NCBI RefSeq assembly: GCF_009659535.1
Contig: NZ_VJZZ01000007.1
Location: 310,001-374,000, forward strand
DNA: 64,000 nucleotides
Reading direction: 5' to 3'
Origin: Aggregicoccus sp. 17bor-14
Lineage (GTDB): Bacteria; Myxococcota; Myxococcia; Myxococcales; Myxococcaceae
Part shown: positions 43,725 to 51,478 of the stretch, in pieces
How the letters are laid out: each line of letters begins with the position of its first letter
How positions within the stretch are numbered: position 1 is the stretch's first letter
Program-made: the position numbers and the translations under genes
The notes under the pieces: generated by a model
Database searches by the model: none
What the model was told of the DNA's origin: nothing
The model's input: only the letters and a program-made list of their open reading frames with translations

Positions 43725-44900
43725 TCAGTGGACCTTCGTCACCTCGTCGAGGGGCGGCAGCTGGGGGATGCCCGCGCTGCTGCCCGCCGAGGTGGGGCCG
43801 GCGAGCGAGAGCTCCTCGGAGTCGCTCTCCTCCTCGCTGCTGCCCTCGAGCTTCTGGCTCACCTGCTCGCCGAGCTGCGAGATGCCCTCCTGGGCGCGGC
43901 GCTTCGCGGGCTCGATGAGCTGGCGCTCCTTGTCGCTCACCGGCAGCAGGCTCGCGGCGAGCATGCCGAGCGCGACCGCGCCGAGCGCGAGCGCGAGGGG
44001 CTGCTCCTCGAGGGCCCGGCCGTACCAGTCCGAGCCGCGGCTCTTGAGCTCGCCCGCGGAGGGCACGCGCTCGCGCAGGTGGCTCGCGCGCTCGCGCACG
44101 CTGTCGGCCGCGCCGTGCACGCGCTCGCGCACCGTGTCCGCCGCGCCGTGCACGCGCTCCTTCACGTTGTCCGCCGCGCCGCTCACGCGCTCCTTCACGT
44201 TGTCCGCGGCACCGCTCACGCGCTCCTTCGCGCTGCCCAGGGCGTCCTGGGCGCGGTCCTTCAGGTTCGCGCCGCTGCGGTCCGCGTCGCTGTAGTCCGA
44301 GCCGTAGCCCACGCCGGCGCTGCCGGTGGCAGACGGGTAGGCGCTGTACTCGGAGTCGGGGATGGCGCTGCTCGCCTCGGTGGAGCCGTAGGCGCCGGAG
44401 CCATAAGCGCCGTAGCTGCGCTCGCCCTCGAGCGGGCTGTAGCGGTCGTCACGCGCGTAGCTCACCGGCACGCGGCCGTAGTCGCGTCCGCCGCGGTAGC
44501 CGTACGCCCCGTAGCTGCGCTCCTCGATGCGCGAGCGGAACGCCCGCTTCATCAGCATGGAGCCCAACCCTGCCCCCAGCAGCCCGCCCAGCAGCCCCAG
44601 GCCGCGGGGGGTATGCGTCGCCTGGTCCGTCCACTCGTACGTCTTCCGCATTGCCGTCTCCTTTGCCTGCGATTTCCACTGGAGCGCCTTGTCGCGCGCC
44701 TGTTGTTTGAGGTCCTCCCGCTTCTGTGCGGCGAGCTGCTTCGCGTGCTCCGTCAGCTCGTCCTTCTTCTCGAGCGCGAACTCCTTGGCTCGCGCCTTCA
44801 GCAGCTCGGGGTTCGCGCGGCGGCCGAGCTCCTCCGCCAGCTCGCTCATGCGTGTCCGTGCATCTGCGATGTCGCGGAGCGCATCGTCGTGCTCGCCCAT
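43725..44900 (-). CDS. DUF3618/LEA-like membrane-associated repeat protein
   Basis: The 391-residue protein has a DUF3618-like N-terminus (helical, Lys/Glu-rich), a glycine-rich hydrophobic hairpin (GLGLLGGLLGAGLGSMLM), a Tyr/Gly/Ser-rich linker, then about four tandem 11-mers (VKERVSGAADN, VRERVHGAADS) forming an LEA-type amphipathic helix. A C-terminal membrane segment follows (LALALGAVALGMLAASLLP). AAGGAGG stands before ATG 44900. Its start lies inside the preceding holin-like gene (55-bp overlap), so translation is probably coupled. Likely an envelope stress or stationary-phase protein. Confidence 0.75.
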   Translation of the reverse strand: MGEHDDALRDIADARTRMSELAEELGRRANPELLKARAKEFALEKKDELTEHAKQLAAQKREDLKQQARDKALQWKSQAKETAMRKTYEWTDQATHTPRGLGLLGGLLGAGLGSMLMKRAFRSRIEERSYGAYGYRGGRDYGRVPVSYARDDRYSPLEGERSYGAYGSGAYGSTEASSAIPDSEYSAYPSATGSAGVGYGSDYSDADRSGANLKDRAQDALGSAKERVSGAADNVKERVSGAADNVKERVHGAADTVRERVHGAADSVRERASHLRERVPSAGELKSRGSDWYGRALEEQPLALALGAVALGMLAASLLPVSDKERQLIEPAKRRAQEGISQLGEQVSQKLEGSSEEESDSEELSLAGPTSAGSSAGIPQLPPLDEVTKVH

Positions 44901-45355
44901 TGGCTGTCCTCCTTGAGGGTCTGGATGGTCTTGGTTGGGGCGTGGATCGTCTTCAGCCGCTTCGCACCGGCCATGGCCACGCCGGCGCCCACGGCGAGCA
45001 GCACCACCGTGACGATGAGTGCGGACGCCCACAGGGGGATCGCATAGGCGAGCGCGATGATCAGGAAGGCCACGAGCGCCATGGCGCCCAGCAGCAGCAC
45101 CACGCCGCCGGCTGCCAACATGCCGGAGCCCGCGGTGGCCTTCTTCGCCTCGGCCTTGAGCTCGGCCCGGGCGAGCTTCGCCTCGGCGCGCAGGAGCTGC
45201 CGCCCCTGCTCGAAGAACTCCGACACCAGGCTCTTGAGCGGGCGCTCGTGCACGTCGCCCGTGGCGAAGGCGGTGTCGTCCTCGGGGATCGCGCGCGTGG
45301 AGTCGCCGTCACTCACCACGCGGTAGCTTCGGGTTCGGGAGGGATCGGTTTCCAT
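44846..45355 (-). CDS. YqjE/holin-superfamily-like membrane protein
   Basis: The 169-residue protein has a polar N-terminus, an amphipathic helix (SEFFEQGRQLLRAEAKLARA) and two strong membrane helices (MLAAGGVVLLLGAMALVAFL, IPLWASALIVTVVLLAVGAG). This is the layout of the Phage_holin_3_6/YqjE family, which despite the name is usually chromosomal and neighbours DUF883 genes, as here. It lies nine bases after the DUF883-like gene. Confidence 0.8.
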   Translation of the reverse strand: METDPSRTRSYRVVSDGDSTRAIPEDDTAFATGDVHERPLKSLVSEFFEQGRQLLRAEAKLARAELKAEAKKATAGSGMLAAGGVVLLLGAMALVAFLIIALAYAIPLWASALIVTVVLLAVGAGVAMAGAKRLKTIHAPTKTIQTLKEDSQWASTTMRSATSQMHGHA

Positions 45356-45364
45356 CGATCCCCC

Positions 45365-45802
45365 TTAGGCCTTGAGGAAGCGCGCGGCGACGAAGCCGAG
45401 CAGCGCGCAGCCGGCGAGTGCCACCGCGGGACGCTCGCGCATCCGCGTCTGTGCCTGGCGGAGCAGATCCTCGGTGGAGCTGTTCTCCAGGGTGCTGCTG
45501 GCCTTGCGCACGAAGCCCACCGCGCTGCCGATCAGCTGCTGTGGGAGCTGGGGACCGTTCTGGCCCGCCTGGTTGGCGAAGCCCTCGAGCTGCTGGGCGA
45601 AATCATTGAGCCCGCTCACCAGCGTGCCCTTGCGCGCGTCCACCGTGGAGAAGGCGCGCTGACGGGTGAGCCCGCCGATGCGCTTCACCTGCTCCTTGCT
45701 CTCCTGCTTGAGGCTGACGCCTCCGTTCGAGCCCGAGTTGCCCTGGCCTTCACCATAGAAACCCGTGGTGCCGACCTGGCCTCCTTCCATGCCGCTGCCC
45801 AT
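45365..45802 (-). CDS. DUF883 (ElaB/YqjD)-like membrane-anchored protein
   Basis: The 145-residue protein has a Gly/Ser-rich start, a long amphipathic helical region (FAQQLEGFANQAG, QTRMRERPAVALAG) and one C-terminal membrane helix (CALLGFVAARFLKA). This is the plan of E. coli YqjD/ElaB, which tether ribosomes to the inner membrane in stationary phase. ATG 45802 is chosen for AGGAGG seven bases upstream. It leads the three-gene DUF883-YqjE-DUF3618 cluster. Confidence 0.7.
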   Translation of the reverse strand: MGSGMEGGQVGTTGFYGEGQGNSGSNGGVSLKQESKEQVKRIGGLTRQRAFSTVDARKGTLVSGLNDFAQQLEGFANQAGQNGPQLPQQLIGSAVGFVRKASSTLENSSTEDLLRQAQTRMRERPAVALAGCALLGFVAARFLKA

Positions 45803-45957
45803 GCTGCGACCTCCTGTAGGGGTTGTTGACTGTGGTTCAAGGTATGCATCAGGCATTTCGTGCCCGAAGCGAGCGCGGCGCTGGTTGCAGAGCAGGCGGC
45901 AGCGCAGTCGGGCCGGCAGACCAATGGCGGAATAAAAATGGGAGAAGGGTTCTGGCG

Positions 45958-46764
45958 ATGAAGCGCACCCGGGTGCCGCGCTGGCTGCAGGCTGCGCGGC
46001 TGAGGCCCCCAGGGCAGGAGGCAGAGAGCGAGGGTCGCTGGCTCACGCGGGCGCTCGCTCGCGCCGGGGTGCTGCCACTCGCCGAAGCGGAGGCCGCCGT
46101 GCGCGCGGGCCGCGTGGAGGTGGCGGGGAGCGTGGAGCGCGAGCCGCTGCGGCCGCTCGCTCCGGGGGCAGCCGTGCGCCTGGACGGGCGCCTGCTCGAG
46201 CTGGAGGCCGCTCCCGCCCACGTGCTGCTGCTGCACAAGCCCGCGGGGCTCGTGGTGGCGGGCGCGGACCCGGAGGGGAGGGGGACGGTGTTCGAGCACC
46301 TGCGCCGCGTGCTGCCGCCCGCGCTGCAGGGCTTCGAGTGGTACGCCGTGGGGCGGCTGGACCGCGACACGACGGGGCTGCTGCTCTTCACCAACGCCCC
46401 GGAGCTCATCTCCCGCATCGCCGCGCCCGACCGCGCGCTGCCCAAGCGCTACGTGGCGGGCGTGGAGGGGCTCCCCGCGGAGGCGGCACTCGCGCGCCTG
46501 CGCGACGGGCTGGTGCTCGAGGACGGCCCCACCCGGCCCGCGCTCGCGCGCCTGCGCGACGACGGGCGCGTGGAGCTCACCCTCACCGAGGGCCGCCACC
46601 ACCAGGTGAAGCGCATGCTCGCCGCCGTGGGGCACCCGGTGCGCACGCTGCACCGCGAGGCCGTGGGCGAGGTGGCGCTCGACGTGCCCGAGGGGGGCTG
46701 GAGGCTGCTCACCGAGGCCGAGCGGGAGCAGGGCCTGCGGCTCGTGGAGCCCGGAGGCGCCTAG
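45958..46764 (+). CDS. rRNA pseudouridine synthase (RsuA/RluB/E family)
   Basis: The 268-residue protein has an N-terminal S4-like RNA-binding segment (RALARAGVLPLAEAEAAVRAGRVEV) and a catalytic domain with GRLDRDTTGLLLFTN, where D135 is the catalytic aspartate, plus the late motif EGRHHQVKRMLAAVGHPV. It isomerises one uridine in ribosomal RNA. The frame runs upstream but ATG 45958 with GGAGAAGG is the natural start. It ends in a four-base CTAG overlap with the convergent GFA gene. Confidence 0.92.
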   Translation: MKRTRVPRWLQAARLRPPGQEAESEGRWLTRALARAGVLPLAEAEAAVRAGRVEVAGSVEREPLRPLAPGAAVRLDGRLLELEAAPAHVLLLHKPAGLVVAGADPEGRGTVFEHLRRVLPPALQGFEWYAVGRLDRDTTGLLLFTNAPELISRIAAPDRALPKRYVAGVEGLPAEAALARLRDGLVLEDGPTRPALARLRDDGRVELTLTEGRHHQVKRMLAAVGHPVRTLHREAVGEVALDVPEGGWRLLTEAEREQGLRLVEPGGA

Positions 46765-47138
46765 AAGGAGCGCCCGTCGATGACCGCGACCTCGAGCGCG
46801 AGCGGGTCCACTCCGTCCAGGCAGCCGAGGTTCACGCGGCACTTCCCGGGATGCTCCACGACCTCCCCGAAGGGGTGGATGCCGCAGGTCCCACAGAACC
46901 AGTGGTTCATCATGTGGTCGCCGAACTGGTAGAGCCGCAGCGCCTCGCGGCCCGACACCCACGCGAAGTCCTCGGGCAGCACGTAGTGCGAGGACATCAC
47001 CGCGCCGCGGCGGATGCAGATGGAGCAGTTGCAGCGGATGCCGGTGCGGATGGGCGGGCTCCTCACGCGAAAGCGCACCGCGCCGCAGTGGCAGCTGCCG
47101 TCGTAGGTCCTCACGTCGGTCTTCACGTCCTCGGCCAT
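46761..47138 (-). CDS. GFA/CENP-V-fold zinc protein
   Basis: The 125-residue protein carries the zinc ligands of the glutathione-dependent formaldehyde-activating (GFA) fold: C16-H-C18, CNCSIC around 36-41 and CGTCG around 82-86. Despite the family name most members have no proven formaldehyde role. Formate dehydrogenase elsewhere in the window is too far away to claim a link. It overlaps the pseudouridine synthase stop by CTAG. Confidence 0.88.
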   Translation of the reverse strand: MAEDVKTDVRTYDGSCHCGAVRFRVRSPPIRTGIRCNCSICIRRGAVMSSHYVLPEDFAWVSGREALRLYQFGDHMMNHWFCGTCGIHPFGEVVEHPGKCRVNLGCLDGVDPLALEVAVIDGRSF

Positions 47139-47140
47139 GC

Positions 47141-47170
47141 AGGGCTCCCTTCGGCGCGTCCGAAGGCCCT
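47141..47170. terminator. Hairpin between two leftward genes
   Basis: CCTTCGG (47148-47154) pairs perfectly with CCGAAGG (47160-47166) around a five-base loop, with AGGG and CCCT able to pair outside. It lies 30 bases past the stop of the 99-residue gene and directly before the GFA start. No U-tract. Confidence 0.4.
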
Positions 47171-47199
47171 CATACTCCAGCCCCGTGACACGGCGCGCC

Positions 47200-47499
47200 C
47201 TAGCGCGGCTCGAGCCGGAAGCGGCAGAACTCGAGCCCCAGCAGCAGGCCGCGCCCCTCCCAGCTGCCGTCCGCGCGCGGCGAGAGCTCGTCGCGGATGG
47301 GCAGCACGCGGTAGCGCAGCACGCGATCCGCCGAGGGAGCGCCCTGCGCCCCCAGCACGCGGAAGGGCGCGACCGGCAGGCCGAGCAGCAGCGTCCAGCC
47401 GCTGCCCACGCCGATGCGCTTCGTCACGCCGGGCGGCAGCAGCCCCGACACGCGGCGCACGTACCACCGGCCCTCCAGGCTCGCCCTGTGCTCTGCCAT
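47200..47499 (-). CDS. Small hypothetical protein, possibly lipocalin-like
   Basis: The 99-residue protein starts at ATG 47499. It is rich in beta-type sequence with LEGRWYVRRVSG near the start (a G-x-W as in lipocalins) and alternating hydrophobic strands to the end (LLLGLEFCRFRLEP). No signal peptide. The frame upstream of 47499 is open but low in homology-like character. The fold suggestion is weak inference. Confidence 0.5.
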   Translation of the reverse strand: MAEHRASLEGRWYVRRVSGLLPPGVTKRIGVGSGWTLLLGLPVAPFRVLGAQGAPSADRVLRYRVLPIRDELSPRADGSWEGRGLLLGLEFCRFRLEPR

Positions 47500-47691
47500 G
47501 CCCCGGAAGGTGTGCGCCCCAAGGCCGCAGCGCCATGGCCCCGACGCCCGCCCGCCCTGCCGCAGGCCCTGCGCGCGCGAGGTGCCCCCGTCCCCCTGCC
47601 GTGCAGGTAGGCAGCAGAGCGCCCTGGGCGCCGCGTGCATAGCCATGAGGGACGGGCACAGGCCCCTCACCCACGCACGGAGAGCACGACG

Positions 47692-48021
47692 ATGGCGAGC
47701 AAGCCGGTCAGCGGGAAGGACGGGACGCGGGACGACGACCAGGAGGGCACGATCAAGCAGGAGGCGGAGCGGGGCGCCCACCGCGGCGAGCGGGGCATCA
47801 CCCCGGAGCGCTGGGCGGAGAGCGAGCGCGCGAATGCGGACAGCGGGGAGCTCACCCGGGCCGGGCGCCATGCCCAGCAGCCCACGGGCCGCGAGGGCAC
47901 CGCGGCGCTGCGAGGCGAGGAGGAGGCCGAGGAGGCCATGGACCGGCGCGTGGAGGAGCAGGCCGAGGTGGGCCGGCGCGCCGCGGAGAGTGGAGACGGC
48001 TCTCCGCGGCGGCTCGAGTAG
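47692..48021 (+). CDS. Small highly charged hydrophilic protein
   Basis: The 109-residue protein consists almost only of charged and small residues (about half Glu, Arg, Asp, Lys), with no hydrophobic core. GGAGAGCACGACG precedes the ATG. Sequences such as QEGTIKQEAERGAHRGERG recall intrinsically disordered stress hydrophilins. Family not recognised; it may be a desiccation or stress protein. It converges on the prolyl oligopeptidase gene with a 24-bp gap. Confidence 0.6.
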   Translation: MASKPVSGKDGTRDDDQEGTIKQEAERGAHRGERGITPERWAESERANADSGELTRAGRHAQQPTGREGTAALRGEEEAEEAMDRRVEEQAEVGRRAAESGDGSPRRLE

Positions 48022-48045
48022 CGCGCGGCGCTGCGTCGGCCGGAG

Positions 48046-50247
48046 CTACTTGGACGGCGGCGCGGGCACCTGCCCGCTGACGGGGCGGTACTTCACCCCG
48101 AGCGTGTCGAAGAGGAAGGAGTAGGCGTCCACCTCCTCCTCGATCTTCGCCGACAGCGGGGTGCCCATGCCGTGGCCCGTCTCGCCGCTCTCGCGCAGGA
48201 GGATGAAGCCCTTGCCGCCCATGGCCTCCTGCAGCCGCGCGACCATCTTGCGCGAGTGGAAGGGGTCCACGCGCGGATCGTTCGCGCCCGAGGTGAAGAG
48301 CGTGGGCGGGTAGCGCTGCCCTTCCTTCACGTGGTGGTAGGGCGAGTAGGCGCGCAGGGCCTCGAGCTGGGCGGGGTCCTTCGTGCTGCCGTACTCGGTG
48401 ACGTTGAACTGCCCGTTGGGCGTGCGCTCCACCCGCAGCATGTCGTAGATGCCCACGCGCGCGACGACGGCGCCGTAGGCCTCCGGGTGCTGGGTGAGGG
48501 CGGCGCCCATGAGCAGGCCGCCGTTGCTGCCGCCCTGGATGGCGAGCCGCTGGGGCTTCGTGTAGCGCTGCTTCGCCAGCAGCTGCGCGCAGGCGTAGAA
48601 GTCGTCGAACACGTTCTGCTTGTTCGTGCCCGCGCCCGCCTGGTGCCAGGCCTCGCCGAACTCCGAGCCGCCGCGCAGGTTGGCGATGGCCATCACGCCG
48701 CCCTGCTCGAGCCAGGCGCGGCTCAGCTTGCTGAAGTTGGGGTTCACCGAGAGGTTGAAGCCGCCGTAGCCGGTGAGCAGGGTGGGGTTGTTGCCGTTGA
48801 GCTTCAGGCCGCGCGGCTTGAGGATGGTGAGCGGCACCTTGGTGCCGTCCTTGCTCGTGGCCTCGGTGCGCACCACCTCCACGTCGCTCATGTCTGCGGG
48901 CGCGGTCTGCGCGAGCGCCGTCTTGGTGGCCTTGCCGCTGGCGGCGTCGTAGCGGTACCAGGCGAGCGGCTGCACGAAGCTCACGTTGGCGAAGAGGATG
49001 TCGTCACCGCTCCCGCCGGCGACGCGCACGGGGTCCGCCACGGTGCTCACGGGCAGGGTCGGCACGAGGCCGAGGCTCTTGCCCTGCAGGTCCACCGCGC
49101 GCAGCTGCGAGGGGCCGCCCAGCTGCTCCACCAGGTAGAGGCGCGTGCGCGTGGGCATCAGCTCCTGGATGGAGGCCTCGCCCTCGGGCACCACCACCTT
49201 CGCGCTCGAGAGCGCGGGCGTCTGCAGCGGCAGGCGCAGCACCTTGCCGCGCGGCGCCTCCTGGCGGCTGAGCGCGTAGAGCGCGCCGTCCAGGCCGAAC
49301 TCCGCGCCCACCACCTTGTCCTCGAAGCGCGACACCTGCTGCCAGCGCCCGTCCGGCGAGCGCAGGTGCAGGGCGAACTGGCCGCCGTCCCCGTTGGCCA
49401 CCAGCGCGCTGATGTACTGGCCGTCCTCGGAGGTCTTCAGCTTCGTCATCGCGATGCGCGGGAAGTCCTTGCCCAGCGCGTAGGTGTCCTTCTCGGTGGG
49501 GGTGCCCAGCGCGTGGAAGTACACCTGCTGGAAGAAGTCGCGGTCGGCCGGCGGGCGCTCCTCGCCGCGCGGGTAGCGCGTGTAGAAGAAGCCCTTGCCG
49601 TCCCCCGTCCACGCGAGGCTGCCGCCCGCGGTGCCGCCCTGCACGTGCGGCACCACCTCGTTCGCCACGGGCTGGCCGCTCGCCACCTCGTACACGTGCA
49701 CGTCGCCGCTCTCGGTGCCGCCCTTGGAGAGGCTCACCGCCACGCGCTTGCCGTCCGGCGAGGGGACGAACCAGTCGATGGTGGTGTGGCCGCTGGGGTC
49801 GAGCACCGCGGGGTCGAGCAGCACGCGCTCGGCCTTCGGCTGGTCCGCGCCGGGCATCACCACCAGCATCGGCTGCTGGCGCGGCGGCTGGTTCTTCATC
49901 GCGAAGAGCTGGCCGCCCTTCTCCTCGAGCAGGTAGTAGCCCGGGGACTGCCAGCTGAGCAGCTGCGTCACGCGCTTGCGGATGGCCTCGCGGCCCGGGA
50001 GCTTGTCCAGCACGGCGCGCGTGCGCTTGTTCTGCGCGTCGCTCCACGCCTTCACCTCGGGCGCGCCCGCGGCCTCGAGCCACTGGTAGGGGTCCTGCAC
50101 CTCGAGGCTTCCGTAGGTGTCGGTGACGGGGTGCTTCGGGGTGGGGGGCGGCGGGGGCAACTTCGGGGCGCTGAGCGCCGTGAAGGGCAGGAGCAGGGAC
50201 ACCAGCAGGGAGGAGCGCGCGGCCCTCCGCTTCCATCCATCCGTCAT
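48046..50247 (-). CDS. Exported prolyl oligopeptidase (S9A)
   Basis: The 733-residue protein has a Sec signal (LLVSLLLPFTALSAP), then the S9 N-terminal propeller (DPYQWLEA, DWFVPSPDGKRVAVSLSKGG) and a C-terminal alpha/beta hydrolase domain. The triad is intact: S574 in GGSNGG, Asp in GANDPRVDP and His in TGHGMG. LLTGYGGFNLS and NLRGGSEFGEAWH are typical. It cleaves short peptides after proline, here probably in periplasm or outside, as in predatory myxobacteria. It begins three bases after the RNase D-like gene. Confidence 0.95.
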   Translation of the reverse strand: MTDGWKRRAARSSLLVSLLLPFTALSAPKLPPPPPTPKHPVTDTYGSLEVQDPYQWLEAAGAPEVKAWSDAQNKRTRAVLDKLPGREAIRKRVTQLLSWQSPGYYLLEEKGGQLFAMKNQPPRQQPMLVVMPGADQPKAERVLLDPAVLDPSGHTTIDWFVPSPDGKRVAVSLSKGGTESGDVHVYEVASGQPVANEVVPHVQGGTAGGSLAWTGDGKGFFYTRYPRGEERPPADRDFFQQVYFHALGTPTEKDTYALGKDFPRIAMTKLKTSEDGQYISALVANGDGGQFALHLRSPDGRWQQVSRFEDKVVGAEFGLDGALYALSRQEAPRGKVLRLPLQTPALSSAKVVVPEGEASIQELMPTRTRLYLVEQLGGPSQLRAVDLQGKSLGLVPTLPVSTVADPVRVAGGSGDDILFANVSFVQPLAWYRYDAASGKATKTALAQTAPADMSDVEVVRTEATSKDGTKVPLTILKPRGLKLNGNNPTLLTGYGGFNLSVNPNFSKLSRAWLEQGGVMAIANLRGGSEFGEAWHQAGAGTNKQNVFDDFYACAQLLAKQRYTKPQRLAIQGGSNGGLLMGAALTQHPEAYGAVVARVGIYDMLRVERTPNGQFNVTEYGSTKDPAQLEALRAYSPYHHVKEGQRYPPTLFTSGANDPRVDPFHSRKMVARLQEAMGGKGFILLRESGETGHGMGTPLSAKIEEEVDAYSFLFDTLGVKYRPVSGQVPAPPSK

Positions 50248-50250
50248 GCG

Positions 50251-51282
50251 TCACCTCGGGCTGAAGAGCGGGCCCAAGCTAGCGCCTCCGTCCTCCGTCG
50301 TCTGCTGCGGCGTCGAGGCCTGCGCCGGCGCCTCCGCGCTCTGTTCGGCGGACGCCAGGCCCGGGACAGGGGTGGGGGCACCCGCCGCAGGAGCGCCCAG
50401 CGCGGCGAGCAGCGTCGCGCCGAAGCGCTTCACCTTCGCCTCGCCCAGCCCGTGAATCTGGAGCAGCGCCTCGCTCGTGGTGGGCTGCGCGCGCGCGATG
50501 AGCTCCAGCGTGCGGTCGTGGCAGACCATGTACGCGGGGAGCCGCTCGCGCTTCGCCTGCTCGAGGCGCCAGCCCTTGAGCCGCTGCACCCGCTCCAGCT
50601 CCTCCTCGGTGAGGGGCGTGGTGGGCAGGGGCGGCGCGGCCTTGCGCTTCTTCGTACCGGGCGGGGCCTTCTCGCCCAGCAGGTCGCGCTCGCGCGGCGC
50701 GAGGCTCGCGCGCTTGCTCGCGCGCTCCCAGTGCCCGGCGAGCTGCAGCCGCTCGCGCAGCGTGTGGTAGGCGCGCAGGGTCCAGTACGCATCCGCCGCG
50801 GCGTACGCGAGCTGCTCGGGGCTGAGCGGGCGGCGGCCCCACGCGGACTTCTGCAGGCTCTTGTCCAGCTCCACGCCGAACAGCTCCTGCACCACGCCGA
50901 GCAGGCCGTAGCTGGGCAGCCACAGCGCATCCTGCGCGAGCCGCAGCGTGTCCACGAAGCCCTGGGGGTTGAGCCCCACCTCCTGCAGCACGCCCTCGTC
51001 GTAGCGCGCGTTGTGCGCGGCGAGCAGCGGGGTGGGGGCCTCCACGAAGTCGCGCAGCACCTGCGCGGGGACGCTCAGCGCGTCGATGAGCAGCACCGGG
51101 CCGCTCGCGGCGGCCACCTGGGTGAGGCCGTGCTTCCAGCGCTTCGTCGGCGGGTCGTAGAAGGTCTCGGTGTCCAGCGACACCACGTCCTCGGAGGCGA
51201 AGCGCGCGAGCGCCTCGCGCGCCTCGTCCTCGCGCGTGAGGAAGCGGAACTCCGGGATGCCTCGGGGGGGCGGGCTCTGCAC
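50251..51282 (-). CDS. RNase D-like 3'-5' exonuclease with HRDC domain
   Basis: The 343-residue protein has the DEDD exonuclease core: D37-T-E39 (SLDTET), AHNARYDEGVL, and YAAADAYWTLRAY as the third motif. One HRDC domain follows near 220-300 (LKGWRLEQAKRERLPAYMV, LLQIHGLGEAKVKRFG) and the tail is Pro/Ala-rich. It should trim structured RNA such as tRNA 3' ends. GTG 51282 is the start. It is immediately upstream of the exported peptidase gene, an operon without obvious functional logic. Confidence 0.9.
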   Translation of the reverse strand: MQSPPPRGIPEFRFLTREDEAREALARFASEDVVSLDTETFYDPPTKRWKHGLTQVAAASGPVLLIDALSVPAQVLRDFVEAPTPLLAAHNARYDEGVLQEVGLNPQGFVDTLRLAQDALWLPSYGLLGVVQELFGVELDKSLQKSAWGRRPLSPEQLAYAAADAYWTLRAYHTLRERLQLAGHWERASKRASLAPRERDLLGEKAPPGTKKRKAAPPLPTTPLTEEELERVQRLKGWRLEQAKRERLPAYMVCHDRTLELIARAQPTTSEALLQIHGLGEAKVKRFGATLLAALGAPAAGAPTPVPGLASAEQSAEAPAQASTPQQTTEDGGASLGPLFSPR

Positions 51283-51450
51283 GCGGCGGTCTCCGAGAGG
51301 AAGGGATGCGCAGGGCGGAACGCACCCGCGCTCGGAGTGGAACCCGTGGGGCTCCCCTCCTATTCGGCCGGGCAGGCGCTCCTCGTCACGCGCGCGGCGC
51401 CCGGCCGTGCGGCAGTAGATGCGCAGGGCCTGACGCGGGTGCGCAGCGGG

Positions 51451-51471
51451 GGTGCCCTGGAGCAGGGCACC
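51451..51471. terminator. Hairpin downstream of the histidine kinase gene
   Basis: GGTGCCCT (51451-51458) pairs perfectly with AGGGCACC (51464-51471) around GGAGC. It lies 7 bases past the leftward kinase stop and before the RNase D-like gene, so it could separate the two. No U-tract. The rest of 51283-51450 shows no gene. Confidence 0.4.
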
Positions 51472-51478
51472 GCGCCCC

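Noticed and set aside
44846-45355. Phage holin, implying a prophage
   Set aside because: The holin-superfamily label covers chromosomal YqjE-like proteins; neighbours are DUF883- and DUF3618-like, and no other phage gene is present.
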